Shown here: positions 34,901 to 47,237 of the stretch, piece after piece
Layout of the letters: the number at the start of each line of letters is the position of its first letter
How positions within the stretch are numbered: position 1 is the first letter of the stretch
NCBI RefSeq assembly: GCF_932526225.1
Contig: NC_064034.1
Coordinates: 20,396,927-20,460,926, forward strand
Direction: 5' to 3'
DNA length: 64,000 bases
Source of the DNA: Nematostella vectensis
Lineage: Eukaryota > Cnidaria > Anthozoa > Actiniaria > Edwardsiidae
Translations under genes and position numbers: made by a program
The notes under the pieces: model-generated
What the model was told of the DNA's origin: nothing
The model's input: the letters and a program-made list of their open reading frames with translations, nothing else
Database searches by the model: none

Positions 34901-37030
34901 TCATGCAATTATGGTACTGGATATCATCATTTTTTTTAGAATGGGGATGGATATAGTGTGTGGACATATCTAAGATATTCTCCAATGATTGCTTATATAA
35001 CCAGGGCTTACATTAACTTTCAGAGTAGGTGGTGGAAGTTATTTTATCTTTTTATCATTTTTAGGGAAAGTTTATTTATTATCCTGAGGGGGGGCGTGAG
35101 GATTTTGATAAAAGTAAGGGATAAAATTAGTTGAGCCCCCTTCAGGAGGAACAAAATTGTCAATGCCCCCCCTTATGCTTTCCCAATATTTTGGGTGGCC
35201 CCCCCTTCCTGAAAATCAAAGAAAGAAGGAGCAAAGGAAGGAACGGCAATGACAATGTCAAAGAAACGCAATCAAGAGATTAGCTGCAAGCTGGACAGAA
35301 AGTGGAGGGGAATGATTTGGCTGAAAACATTAATTCAGAAAAAGTGAAGGCTCACAATTTCTCAAAGATGTGACAAACTCCAGGTTGCAACCTGATAATG
35401 GTTGATGCTTTAGATGACGTAAAAGAAGCAAAAAGGCTTTTTGATCTTCTCCTTGCAAAAAAAGCACAGCATGAGAAAAGAATGAGCGCTTATAGCATTA
35501 AAACGTTTTGTTTATATTTTAGATATGGAACATAAGCACTTTATAATATTATATGGCGGAAACCATAAAAAGATGTATTTAGGGTGTATACAGGTTTGCA
35601 TTGCATAGATAAAATGTGGCTTATAATACGTATCCAGGACTCCTGGATTGTGCATACCAAATAACTGTCCCCAAACCAAGACAAGTTAAACCAAGAAGTC
35701 TGATTTGACACTTCGTCAAATTATATAGTATAGACAACACCAAAAGGAATCAGTGACCCCCCTTTTAAAATCCAAATACTTGTGACGCCCCCCCTGTAGA
35801 CCTAAAAAATTTCTTAACCCCCCCCCCCCCCCCCCACATTATCCTCACCCCCACTTGGGATAATAAATGAACTTTCCCTTAGCTCAAATAAAACTTAAGT
35901 AGACTTAAGTAGCCAGCACTGGGGTGGAAAATAACTGGTGCTTCCGCTGGCAGGGGCCTTATGAAACCCCTGTATAACATACCTTTATAAGCTCTAGCTA
36001 TTGGTGTCTTGGAGAATGCTGGAGTGATGGCCTTGTTATTGTTCATGTCTTGTTGTGTTACATCTTCAAGCATCTTTACCATGTCTTTCGCTTGATATAT
36101 ACCACCATTTCTATCAAATCCATACCTAACAAAAAACACTCTCCCATTTTTTTTCTCATTGTTATCAGGGATTTCTTCCTTCACTCCTATAAACTTCACT
36201 GTTGCCTCCTCTATTATTGTCTCAGCATCTAGATTCTCTACACTTCCATAGATTGGCTTCTGGTCAGGACGGTTGCACGGAAGGAAGAGTTCACCTTCTA
36301 CAGCCTTCAGCTTCAACTTAACATCTGGAGTGAGCTCATCATATTGGAATAACCAGTGGATCTCCGCACGGTGGCGGTCAGGGTATGGTCCACGGTCGTA
36401 TAGCGCCTCTAACTTGCCAACCATACAGTCTGCACTTGAATTAATCAGCACATAGCAACCAGTTGTTATCACAGTGCCCTTAATACTGCACTTCCTATAA
36501 GATAAAAAATATTGATATTATCAAATGTGCTTCATATGTATTGCTATACTTTGTGTTATAAGCATTTTACAGCAGCATTTTACTGTTGTATAACCTTATT
36601 CCAAAGCCTAATAGTACACAATTCTCCGAATGCATGGGTAAAGACATACTTGCCAACAATTCCCTGAATTCATAGGTAGAGAAAGTATATAAGTAGATCA
36701 CACAGAGAATGCATGAGTAGAAACTATACAAAACACTTCGCTTCCATGTAGCGATAGATAAACAATTTAATGCTAAATGCTGCCAATGTATGGTGTTTTT
36801 CTGCATGTTTAGACTTTTCCACAAGTATTGCAATTAAGTATTTACTTATTACGAGTAAAATCTACAAATTACAAAATCTACAAATGACATTAGCCCAAAT
36901 TGCAGAAAGACACAAATCGCCAGTACACCCACTTGAAATAAACGTAGCCATCTTCACTTATTCCTTCTCCAATCCATTCAAACTCCTTTTCTTCTTGTCC
37001 ATGGGTGGCTTTCTCAGTAGACACCGGCAT
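28349..37030 (-). CDS. ORC1: Origin recognition complex subunit 1
   Basis: Fourteen exons: 36933-37030, 35983-36494, 34077-34556, 33034-33240, 32562-32898, 32099-32200, 31647-31806, 31243-31350, 30573-30722, 30386-30505, 29848-30035, 29459-29546, 28995-29031 and 28349-28518. They sum to 2757 nt, exactly 918 codons plus stop. ORC1 is the large AAA+ subunit that loads MCM helicase at origins in the nucleus. Exons 1-2 encode the BAH domain. Exons 3-5 encode a basic, Ser/Thr/Pro-rich disordered linker with a poly-Asp/Glu block (exon 4) and many RTP/KTP sites. Exon 7 has Walker A GVPGTGKT. Exons 8-9 have Walker B VVLMVDELDLLW, then [15 protein letters not shown] (sensor 1) and [11 protein letters not shown]. 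The C-terminal winged helix ends in [20 protein letters not shown]. Length is close to human ORC1 (861 aa); the linker accounts for the excess. Confidence 0.97.
28729..28954. repeat. (TAA)n microsatellite
   Basis: About 75 trinucleotides, with TAG variants at 28810-28836 and AAA at 28873-28881. It lies in the last intron of ORC1. Any apparent poly-Asn frame is an artefact. Confidence 0.97.
35064..35878. mobile_element. 815-bp Harbinger-like MITE, TTA duplication
   Basis: The ends GGGAAAGTTTATTTATTATCC-type (left) and GGGAAAGTTCATTTATTATC (right, reverse complement) are flanked by TTA at 35061-35063 and 35879-35881. A 3-bp TTA/TAA duplication is typical of PIF/Harbinger. A second, inverted copy lies at 21680-22750. 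A degraded reading, [18 protein letters not shown]-like with frame breaks, hints at a captured or ancestral coding part. It is in the second intron of ORC1, about 100 bp from exon 2. Confidence 0.8.
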
Positions 37031-37262
37031 TTTGGTGTTTTTAGCCCGTAGACTTTTTTTCAAAATATCGCGGCCATTTTAGCACGTGAAAAGAACCACT
37101 CTTGGCGATAACCGCTGACCCGGCCTGCAGTGAGCGTGCGTGGGAGCAGAAGAGAGAGTGGAAGCCTCAGAAAGTTTCGGTCTGAGAGTCATAGGTATCA
37201 TATGGTGGGGGAAGTTGATTACCAGAGGCTCATAAGTAGGAGCAATCATCTGCATTATATAA

Positions 37263-37636
37263 GTGTCACGGCGTTTCCTAGGATCAGGCTATTTTTAGAC
37301 GCGCGCCCACGAACGGGCCAATCAGCTACGTACGTTGGTCGCGCGCGAGTGGCGTGAGGCTGCACGCGCAAATTTCAGTTAGGAAGAATATTTATCATCC
37401 GTCGGTTTTGTTTGTTCAACAAAAGAATTGCAAGCCAGAATTTAAATTCGTAGATAAAGTTGGATTCGTCATTGAAGAAGAGAGCAACAAAAGTCAAAGT
37501 ACCGAAGAGAAAACATAGTTTTTTGTCTGAAACTGCGCGTGCAGTCGAGCTCAGCCAAAACGTATGCACTAAGGTCGCCCTGATTGGCTAATCCGCGCGT
37601 CTAAAAATAGCCTGATCCAAGGAAACGTCGTGACAC
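37263..37636. mobile_element. 374-bp element with 43-bp inverted ends
   Basis: GTGTCACGGCGTTTCCTAGG then ATCAGGCTATTTTTAGACGC then GCG (37263-37305) is mirrored at 37594-37636 with two or three changes. TATA lies next to both ends, either a target duplication or part of the repeat. The core is GC-rich (GCGCGCGAGTGGCG) and non-coding. It is 230 bp upstream of ORC1. Confidence 0.85.
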
Positions 37637-37794
37637 CTATATTATACAAGAATGTGAGGAAGTTGATTGCCCCTACTTATGAGCCCCTGTGATTACTTAT
37701 AAATGTGGACTTTAAAAGCACACTAGCATACACACATTGTATGCACCAGTCGGGCCAAGACGGGACGCTAGCACAGTCTATTTCCCGTGCAGTT

Positions 37795-37850
37795 CGGCAA
37801 CCATGGACAGCTGTTTCGTCCTTATTAGGACTCGTCAGCATTGCATAGCC
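37795..37850 (-). ncRNA. Hammerhead ribozyme (minus strand)
   Basis: Read on the minus strand: CTGACGA (37838-37832), stem II GTCC/GGAC with loop TAATAA, GAAA (37817-37814), a very short stem III within CAGCTG, then GTC cleavage triplet (37808-37806). CATT and CATG-like flanks can form stem I. All invariant core bases are present. Tiny stem III is typical of animal hammerheads in retrozymes and Penelope-like elements. Confidence 0.82.
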
Positions 37851-37994
37851 GGTTTGCCTCAATTAAACTTCATCGGCAAAAAAACTGCAGGGCGACTTCG
37901 ACTCGAGCGAAGTGCTTTAAACCACAGCTTAGATCCATGTGGGATCTAGAGCTGCGACCGGGCTAGCGTGATGCCAATTGTGCGGATCACGTAT

Positions 37995-38050
37995 GCTATG
38001 CCATGCTGACGAGTCCTAATAAGGACGAAACAGCTGTCCATGCTTGCCGA
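37995..38050 (+). ncRNA. Hammerhead ribozyme (plus strand)
   Basis: Core CTGACGA at 38006-38012, stem II GTCC-TAATAA-GGAC, GAAA at 38027-38030, short stem III CAGCTG, cleavage triplet GTC at 38036-38038. CATG on both sides of the core forms the base of stem I. The core is identical to that of the minus-strand copy 170 bp away. Confidence 0.85.
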
Positions 38051-38299
38051 ACTGCACGGGTAATAGACTGTGCTAGCGTCCCGTCTTGGCCCGACTGGTG
38101 CCAATGTGTGTATGCTAGTGTGCTTCTAAAGTCCACATTTATGTATACATACTCGCAAGGATAGTTTGGCTATCCGACGGAGTTTTAGACTAGCAAAGGT
38201 CGCATGCGTGATCCGCATGCTAGTGCGTCCCGTCTTGGCCCGACTGGTGCCAATGTGTGTATGCTAGTGTGATTTTAAAGTCCACTTCTAAAGTCCACA

Positions 38300-40326
38300 A
38301 TTACTTATAAGCCCAGGTTTTTTTGGCTGCGTTTTCAGAACGAAGTCACTTCATTTTTTTGGGGGTTGACATTTTTTCGAATTCTGAAACAATTTGCACA
38401 AAATGAGAAACATTTTAGAAGGAAAATCAGGCAATATGTACTTTGATTTCTGATCTCGATATACTGCCCTCTAAATGGACGGGTTACCTGTGCCCCAAAT
38501 AGTCTGGGTTGGAGAGGTTTGGAGACGATTACCCATAATAACTTGCGTTGCTCACATGCGTTGGTAAAGTAGTGTGCTGTGTGCAATGTTCATAGCTTCT
38601 TCGTCTTTATTCGCATTTGAATTATAATTTTTATCGGCATTTTTAAGCAAGAAAGTCGAGAGATGGAAGTTAAGAGTTTATTGAAGCTATTAATTAGTGT
38701 AGAGAAGGCTGAATTGCTCTTAAAAGATACAAAGAAGAGGATGAAACATGTGACTCGCGAAGGCATCTTCGCTTAGCTGAGGTCAGTCGATGATGAACCA
38801 ATTCGCTTGAAATACATGGTTCTAGCTTCATTTCAAGCTAACTATAGTTTAACTAGTGATATATTTTAATAATTGAAGTTGTATTTGACATAATTTATTT
38901 CTTCGTAGTATTTCTTTACGCCGTAGAACGCATGCCAGCTTCCCAGTTCGCCCAGCTGCAAAGTTCAGGAGACACGGATTGCTCAGGTAAGTCAGGTTTT
39001 TGGATCAGGCCTTTAAAATCAGGCCAGGGAATTACTCCTGGGAAATACCACCATCATTTGGAAACTTCACTAAGCTAAAACATTTTCTTGTGCTTACCTT
39101 TGGCTATGGATAACTAGGACTACTTTGACGTTTTTTTCTTGCCTGTGTAAGGGCCTTACTAACACTCAGGGACGCTAGATGGAAGATGGCAGGCAAAACT
39201 TGGGTGAGGGGATGGTGAAGAATGAATTGTAAAGGATATTTCTTACTTTTTTAAGACCCAACTTAATTTTTTTAATCTAATTCTAATCCATCAAATTATT
39301 CATTTATTTACTTATATCTTACATTTATAGCCTACAATCTTTTACAAAACTAATGGGACACTTTCCCTCCCCCTTCCTCAATGTTGGAGGGCAAATGATC
39401 ACCTTGCTACTGCTTGTGTTTTGAGCTGAAAAATCGCCTCTAACCAATATTAATCGGGGTGATTATTTGATTGAATTCCTGTGCCTAAGCCAAAATGGCT
39501 GACAGCATTCAAATTACAACATGATCAATTGGGATTCTAATAGATTTATATTGCTTAAAATACTACAAGAAAATTATACTTTGACTTAGATAAGCAACAA
39601 TTACAAATTCAGAACTTATAAGCAAAATACAATGTGTATAGCACTTAAGAAAAAGCTCTAAAACTGTGCAAAAGCATGAAAATTGATAAAATATTTACAT
39701 CATATCTCAATAAAACATTTCTAAATGCTTAAAATAACAAAAAATTCAAATGATACATGTTAAATTATTGAATTGGTGAGTCAGTAGTCTCCTAAAACAT
39801 ATTATTCTAGCTATGTATGTTGCAGTAAAGACATATTTATAAGCAATGTTCTGTCCTTGCATTTGAATCTCCCATGCCATTGTTGCATTGGTTGTGAACT
39901 ACTTGACGTGGTACGGCTTGAAGCACCCAAGGCCAGTGTGAGATTGCAAGTAGTGCAGCCCCAGGTCAATCTCTTCCTCTCATTGGTGATTTCTATTGCA
40001 ATGCTACCCACAATGAAGCAAAGAATAATTTAAAGTCGAGAATTGTATGCGAAAAAAGAAAATATCGTTTTGTTGTAGGTTTCAAAAACAGTGCGCGCTC
40101 GTGAGAATGTCGCCATTCTTGATTGCGAATGCAGCACTGCGCACAAGGCAAAAACAGCAAGACTAAAAAAAATATCTGCTAAATTTTGCAGATTTGTTTC
40201 CTTGAGTTAAATAATCATTTGACTACCATGTTAAGATATAAATATGACGGTAAAACACAACGTTCTTCAGCAATAACTAAGAAGACATGAAGACGGGAAC
40301 AGGTTTAGCGCGCGCATTATGTTTTC
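38300..40326. other. Intergenic, no supported gene
   Basis: AT-rich. One possible exon (38910-38990: CAG/TAG-type acceptor, open in two frames, GTAAGT donor) could not be joined to others. No repeat of note. Confidence 0.4.
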
Positions 40327-40805
40327 TCATGTAATTTGGTTGACATCTCGATCTACGTCACAAATGACTGGACCCGGGCCTTTCAGTTCACGGCCTTTTT
40401 TCCGAAGGTTGACCAAATTCGCTTCAGCTGGAAAAATACTTGTAGGACGGACTTCATGATCAAAAGGAGCGAGTTCAACTTCATGTAGCTTACGACTCCA
40501 CTTATGGCTTTTGACTTTGTATCCGCTCTCTAACCCTTCTTCATCACTCAAATCTTCTTGAAATGATAAATCACTCTCTCCACTAGCTTGCCAATATCTT
40601 TGGCTGGGAAACCGTAAAACACTTTATCATCGCTATCATTATCGAATATGTTATCATTATCGAATATGCACACGCTGCCATGTTGTAATAATCTCAATCT
40701 AATGTTGCACTTCAAAAATTCGTATAAAATCGCATACACAACGTGAGCACATGGGCTAATGCCCAAGAGACCCTTGATCTTTATTCTGATTGGTGGGAAT
40801 CTCAA
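40327..40805 (-). pseudogene. Possible piggyBac N-terminal fragment
   Basis: Two overlapping minus-strand frames: DNDSDDKVFYGFPAKDIG, then shifted, DEEGLESGYKVKSHKWSRKL, HEVELAPFDHEVRPTSIF and PAEANLVNLRKKGREL. An acidic stretch followed by a W...L...PF...P.. pattern is how many piggyBac transposases begin. It lies downstream of, not upstream of, the piggyBac core at 40934-41480 on the same strand, so it must be from another copy or a rearrangement. Confidence 0.3.
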
Positions 40806-40933
40806 ACAAAAGAAAAGTGATTATTTTACAGACCAATAGGAGGCTACAAAGTTGATGTATTGTTTTGGCCACTTCAGTGGCCTATGGCCACTTGTTAGGA
40901 GAGCCACTTGAGTGGCCTAAGGTCTCTAAAGGG

Positions 40934-41480
40934 TTAACAATTTGTCCAAGGAAAAAGCACCTTTCTCTTGTCCTGCGACACATTTACTCCTGCCTTCTGC
41001 ATGACTTTACTTTGTACCTGCTTCAATTTGAACATGTTAAGTTCCACAGAGTAGTCTTTACTGTTCTGGCATTTTGTTGCTGTATCATAAATTTGATCCT
41101 CCAGGAGCAAAGACATCAAACCGGCACTGGAGGAAAAGTTATTGCAATAAAGGTGATAACCTTTACCTTTCAAATTGTTTGAGAGATAGTCTACAACTCT
41201 ACATCCGAGCCCAAACTCTTGGCCTTGTTGTGGTTTGCTGGTGTAGACGTGGAAGTGGGACACAGTGCATAATGGAGTTGATATGAATCCAAACCTTGAT
41301 ATCGCACTTCACAGACTTCACTGACATGTATTGCTTATGATGTATAGTAATTTTATAATTGCTAAATTTCACAAGGCCATCATTGATCGCATACTCCCTG
41401 TTCAGCTTATTTTGAACAAAAAAACTTTCATTATGAGCAGCTGGATGAGGTGAACCTTGTCGTGTTTGGTATGACTGCAT
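40934..41480 (-). pseudogene. piggyBac transposase pseudogene fragment
   Basis: Two frames together give EYAINDGLVKFSNYKITIHH, KQYMSVKSVKCDIKVWIHI and then FHVYTSKPQQGQEFGLGCRV, VDYLSNNLKGKGYHLYCNNF and SSSAGLMSLLLEDQIY. This follows the piggyBac core order (Q-Y-MP-KPVK-GIKVW, then VYTGK, GLG..VV..L, GK...Y.DNFFTS..L...L). The expected catalytic Asp of DNFF is Asn here (CNNF), and a frame break lies between the pieces, so it is dead. Confidence 0.75.
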
Positions 41481-43606
41481 GGTTTTGGCCGTTTAACGGT
41501 CATTGTAGTGAAGATACTTTCATATTTTCAAGTATCTGTCTCTTGGCTTGACGACCTTGATTTTTTGGACTGAAGGGAATTCATTTTTCTACTCATTAGC
41601 ATATGTTAAATTTTCCCAATTAGTATATTAATCCATTCGCATTACATGTAACTAATTAACCCTATCAGTTATGTTTTACTGCTATTGTATTTACTTATTT
41701 CTTATTCAGTTTGTAGAAATATTATTTTTATAAATAAATATCTACAAATATTTGCTAACAAGATGTGAAAGAAAAACTATAAATTAAATCTATTGTAACA
41801 TGTTCTAGGTGTATAAAAAAGAAAATATTATCCTATATATCTTATGATATACCATTATCAAAACTATACAAATATTATGAAAAAATAATTAGTTCTTGCA
41901 CTGCTCAAATACAACTAAATTTATCATGGAAACTACGGTTTTTTATTTCTGAATACTTAATGTTTAATGTCATACATTAAGCTACTCATGGCTTTGATCC
42001 ACTGCCTTCTGTTAAACTGTTTATTTAACTTTGAGAAGCAATGGGTGTGGCCACAGGTATGACTACAACAAATCTTGTCCGACAAGTGTTCGGTTTAGGT
42101 GGTATAATAGCCCTCGGCCCAACACTCACCAGCTACCATACCTAGATCTGCTTATAATTAGAAATTCTGACCAATTGCTTATCTCTCTCTAATTGTCTGA
42201 CCTGCTTTTCTCAGACATATGCCTGTTTATGCCTGCATTGATGAATATAGGCAAGCCTATAGACTTGTTTTTCTTTTTTTCTTTTTCTGATTAATGTTGT
42301 TTGCTCTGTGAGTGAATTTTACTGACCCATTGATAATTGCGTTTTAAGCCTGTTCTCCTTTTCATCCAGCCTTGTTATATGGCACACCACACCCAATTGT
42401 TTATTTTCTTGTTTAAGGTGGTTCCTTAAAAAATGGAAAAGTGCAGTATTCAATTTATAATGATGCCATTGAATTGCCCTTATTAAAAGGAGAAAAATGA
42501 CACAAAATTTGTAACAGTAGGTCGCCATTTAAACAGAGCCACGCCTTTTTTACTCTAATCTAGCCAATTCACGGCCATAGCTGTAGCTCCTTTACTGTTT
42601 CCATTTAACCCCTCAAACTTTCAGAATATAATGCACTGATATTAAGGCTTTAATCTGAACCTAAATTCGTAATGTTATGACATTTTTGATCAACACATCA
42701 AACACACAATTAGAAAAATTGTATTTTTTAATATTTGTTTAGTTGAAATCTGATCCTACAAAGTTAATTTTCAATTTTGACCAACATTTAGGTTCAGCAT
42801 TCTGTCATCTTGCCAAATTTTATAGGTATACCATAGATAGTTTTCAAAATATCTGTGTTTAAGAAACAGTGGTTGCCCAAAAAATTAGCTTTTTCAGAAA
42901 TAAGACTTAAAGTCCCACAACATATTTCTTTATGAGAAAAACCTACAAAAGAAAGCTATAAGCACTTAGGAAGCTCCTGCAGCATAAGATAGTCCTTCTG
43001 CTTGCTGCTGCTTGTCTATTAGAAGGTGCTGAGACCTCTCAGCACCCTACTCCTCTTCTTGACCTCCGTACTCCACTTAAACTCTCCATTGACAATGCGC
43101 TCTCTGTTTAAACCTTTCACTCCCAAGGGGCCCATGCCAGATGAAGCCCTATTTTCCCAAGGGCCTAGGGATTAACGCTCTCATCAATGGAGCCAATTCT
43201 ATATGGTACCAGAAAATTGAAAATAAGGCTTTAAATACTCAAATCATGTTTAACAATAGTAAAAATGTATATTGCCAAGACAATTCCCTATCCATTGATG
43301 TACAAAATTAGGGTGAATGTGCCATAAGATTTTATAAAACTTGAAGTTGAAATAATGGTTATTTGCAAAGTGCACCTATTTATCATCTAAACCTAAAATT
43401 ACAAGTCAATATCTTTCATATTACATCAAAATCTACAATAAAAATACAGCTATTATGTTGAGCATGTTTCTTGATTTCAAACGTATTTGTTATAGCATGT
43501 AAAAAATCCAAAACATGTTTGATTGTTTTGTGCGTTTTGAATTTCGCGCCATGACAGTTCTTGATGTCCTATTGGTCCTGGTTATGGTTCTTGAAACAGT
43601 TCAAGC
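41481..43606. other. Intergenic, no supported gene
   Basis: AT-rich sequence without splice-supported frames or clear repeats on either strand. Confidence 0.5.
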
Positions 43607-43879
43607 CAGGCCTTTCAATAATTATTTGAGTAGGAGGCTGTGTGTTTAGAGTAGGCGGCTGTTAGTGAGTAGCAAGGGCCGTAAGGCCAGAGTAACCTAG
43701 GGGGGTCCGGGGGCATGCCCCCCCGGGAAATTTTGCAATTTAGTATATAAGGGATGCGTTTTCCAGCATTCTGAGGGCTGAAAATTTGGCTGTTATATGT
43801 GATCCACACAGCCCTTTTTTCAGCATTTTTGAGGGCAAAAAGTACAACTGAGACGTGTTCCATAGCTTTAGTATTTTCT

Positions 43880-44245
43880 GACTCAACTGATGTCTTTTAC
43901 AACCCCGGGACACAAGGTATCATTATTGCTAATATCAAGATTGATGTCAAAAATTTGTCACTATTGTACTATCTGAAATGAAATTGTATCTGAAATAACA
44001 ACGCCAAGATCCAGGTGTGTTTTATACAACAACTCACGGCACAACACCTGACTAATGAAATAATAATGTATCCAAATTTTACCGGAATACGCAAGATACA
44101 GCTGTGCTTTTTACAACCTCGGCACAAAAGCTCACTGAGTGAAATTTTGTCACTATTGTACTATCTGAAATAACAACGTCAAGATCCAGCTGTGTTTTGA
44201 ACAACAACTCATGGCACAACACCTGACTGTAAATTAATAATGATC
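43880..44245. repeat. Degenerate tandem repeats in hAT 3' region
   Basis: GATCCAGSTGTGTTTTRWACAACAACTC-type blocks followed by GGCACAACACCTGACT occur at about 44010 and 44185. Weaker versions (TTTACAACCCCGGGACAC, TTTACAACCTCGGCACA) are at about 43890 and 44111. These may be subterminal transposase-binding repeats. Confidence 0.6.
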
Positions 44246-44266
44246 ACTGAGCTGTTGTCAAAAGCA

Positions 44267-46802
44267 TCAGACACATTCAGAGTCGCTGTATTCAAAGTCA
44301 CTGTCTGAGTAATCGCCAAACAGATCATCAGGAGGGAGCTTCAAAAGCGCTGCGGTTGCCTCCATTTCTTCCTCCAGTGCAACCGCATCCGCCTCTAAGC
44401 GCCCTGGCAGTCTCCCACACATGCTCGATGTCTGTGATGTCCATGGGGATTGGGTCGACTTGAGTGCCTGCATCTGTTGTTGTGGGTTTGTGCAGTTGAT
44501 GATCCTTTGATGGAGGATTTGCCAATTTGCGCCTGGGCTTGGCCAACCACTGCCTTGTCACCTCTTCTATGATAGGCTTGCACTCACTTGTACTAGGGCC
44601 ATTGATGGTTACGTGCATGAGGGCCTGGAGCATGTCGTTTTTCATTGACGATCGGAGGCGAGTCTTGAGACGCTTGATAGCAGAGGCACCTCGCTCTGGC
44701 CAAGCATTGCTAACGGGCAGAGAAAGGCATATCTCTACTATTTGTAGGAGGCATGGACACATGTGTTGGTAGGTGGCTTTCATGGCCATCATGTGCTCAA
44801 GCAGCCATTCTGTCGGGGTCTTCCGGTTGGTCAGCTTCTTTGAAGGACGTCTGACGTCTGGGGGGACTTCGCTCTTTAAACTCAAGATGTTGTATTTGAT
44901 CTTGGTCCACTCCGCCAGTAACTCGTCCTTCTTTTCAGCCTGGTCGTTGCTTCCATTGTAAAAGAAGTCGGCCAATACTATTGCTTCTTTCTTCCCGTAC
45001 TCCTTAAAGCCAGGATCTGTCTTTTCTGGGACGGCGCATGGGTCAAAGATTTTTGAAGGCTGTCAGGACTTCTAGGTTGCCAGAAAACCTGTTCACGATG
45101 TTGTCTTTCAGTGCCTGGACATATTGCCTTGTTAGGCTTTGCAGCATGCTCTTCTTCTCCGGTGTGAAATCTGGCAGGTCGCACCTTGAAAGTCTCCCTC
45201 CCTCGATCAGATCTTCCGTCATTCTGGCTAAGTGTGTTTGGTTCTTAGCGACATCATCTAGCTGATCCATGGTGTAGTCGATGGCTGGTGCGATTGAAGC
45301 AAAACACACTTCACCCTCTTGGAAGGCCTTACTCAGATGCCCGAGGATAGGAAGGACCTCATGCAATAAATACACAGTTCCTATAAATTTCAACTTCGAA
45401 GTTTGCTTCAAAAGGCCAGTTGCTGTTGCATCGTTGCTCTCTTTGAAGAATCTAAGGGTCTGAAGTAATGCTTCGTAATCTTCAAAGACCCCTTCGATAG
45501 CCTTCTCCGTTGAAAGCCATCTTGTCCTGCAGGCTTTCCAATTTGTTTCTTGCCTTTCGCGCTGACATTTATCTTCTTGACTTCAAGTACGGATTTCGCG
45601 TACGCCGCCGTTTTCTTCGCTGAGTTATCGAAGAAAGACCACAGTTGAATAAGGATACGCTCCACTTGTTTGATGTAATCTACTGTGTCGTTGGCGTCTC
45701 CGCACGCAAGGGCCAAACGGTGACAGATGCAATGGATGTTAAGCATGGCCTTGTTATCCGCTTTCAACCTTGTTGCTACTCCGGATCTTCGGCCTGTCAT
45801 CACGGATGCCCCATCGCTTGAGAAACTTGACACATTTTCCATTTTCAGACCAGCATCTGTGACTTGGGAAATAATGGCCTCTGTGATGGACTTGGCATCT
45901 GGTGATCCTGTTGTAGAACTCTCTAACAGGTCGCTGGCGGCCAGAAATGTCGTGTGAGCTTTGCCACTATTGGGGTCAACATATTTTACAAATGTTACCA
46001 GCTGCTCTATGTTGGAAACATCGCATACCTCGTCAGAGAGAATTCCAAAGCAGTTTGCGAGAGACAAGTTAGTCGTGAGCTGCTCTTTCAATACGCTGCC
46101 AATAAGGAGGAACATTTCTCGGACTGATCCTGCAGAGCGGTGTTGAAAGTACTTGATGTTGTCGAGACCTAGTTGCTCAAGCACTGACAGCAGACTAGTG
46201 AACTTCTTATTAGGCATCTCTTCTTTTGCTAGCCAGTACATGGCCAGAAATGTCTTATAGTACACCTCGTCCTTACTGCTTTGGATTTCTTTGATTGCTA
46301 CTTCAAAGCTTGATACTCTGCTGAGTAGCTCCGCCTCGACTGCTGCTTTGTGCTGTTGTGATTGTGCATGATCCTCTAGAGCCGCTCGCTTAAATCGCAC
46401 AGCAGGATCGAGGCTGTATTTTTTGCTTTTGTTTTGGGGGTTTGATGTCCCATGCTTTCGACAAAGCAAGCAGAACATTCCCTGGCCTTCAACATATATA
46501 AGCCAGTTGACATCAGTGGCGGTGGACAATGACAACTTCTCATCCATTATCCACTGATGCTGAAAGCGATCAGCAGCCCCCGTAGCCAGGCGGCGCGTTT
46601 CAGTGGGGCGCAGAGAGATGCACCTCCGGCTTCTACACGTGTGGAAGCTATGAATAACCTGAGGGTCATCAACAAATGAAGAGATTAAGAAATTCGACTC
46701 ATCCTCTGCCGTCCATGCCTTTTTAACTTCGCCCTTTGCTCTGTTTTGCGGGGTCGGGTTGCTAGGTGTTTCATTTGCCTCATTTGTCTCGCCACCATGC
46801 AC
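44267..46802 (-). pseudogene. hAT transposase pseudogene, ZNF862/KIAA1586-like
   Basis: The frame opens at 46802 (MHGGETNEANETPSN). It contains a zinc finger of TTF/BED type (FCLLCRKHG ... HAQSQQHKAAVEAE, about residues 120-160). The transposase core includes FGILSDEVCDVSNIEQLVTF, FSSDGASVMTGRRSGVATRL and IHCICHRLALACGDANDTVD. The frame breaks at about 45535, where the expected TRWLS..KAIEGVFEDYEAL continues in another frame. It breaks again at about 45030 in an A-run and a third time at about 44395. The dimerisation region LPVSNAWPERGASAIKRLKT is present at 44620-44730, and an acidic tail ends at 44267. Three single-base lesions in an otherwise complete protein imply fairly recent inactivation. 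Confidence 0.88.
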
Positions 46803-47237
46803 TATGAGATTGGCACCTGATGCCGTGCCATCTTGAACCTCTTGAGTAATGCTTGAAGCAGAGTTCGGCGATGGTAATGTAGTCTCTTCGTTTGGTTTGG
46901 CTGGAAAATACCACGTAAGTTATGTTATTTGAAATAAAAAGCTATGTTTGAAAAACGTTTTCTGACATACTGTTTTTCTGCCACATACTGTCTTTATGTA
47001 ATTCAGTTAAAAATCTGATTGATATGGGACCGTTCTTATAATTTGGTTCCCAAACAAAAATCGCCTTTTTTACCACAACTGTTAGTAATCTCGCGCTCTG
47101 ATTGGTCAATTCGCCGTGGTAAATAAGAGTCCATACCACGCGCGCGCACGCGTGCGGTACTTGCAACGGAAAGTCGCACGTGCTTCCTCGAAAATGAGTG
47201 AAATTGTGAAATGAGTGAAGTTGTTGTTGTGGTAAAA

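Larger units (their letters stand above)
37677..38290. repeat. Inverted repeat carrying two hammerhead ribozymes
   Basis: The minus-strand copy (about 37677-37860) and plus-strand copy (about 37985-38150) share the hammerhead core, GCCGAACTGCACGGG, TAGACTGTGCTAGCGTCCCG, TCTTGGCCCGACTGGTGC and TCTAAAGTCCACATTTAT-type blocks. A third partial copy without the ribozyme, on plus (38225-38285), lies 149 bp beyond the second. This fits a retrozyme-like or Penelope-terminal repeat that has been rearranged. Confidence 0.8.

Noticed and set aside
38652-38991. Possible two-exon plus-strand gene (MEVKSLLKLLISVEKAELLL then a second exon at 38910-38990)
   Set aside because: The first frame hits a stop before the GTCAGT donor, and the second exon is open in two frames and joins nothing.
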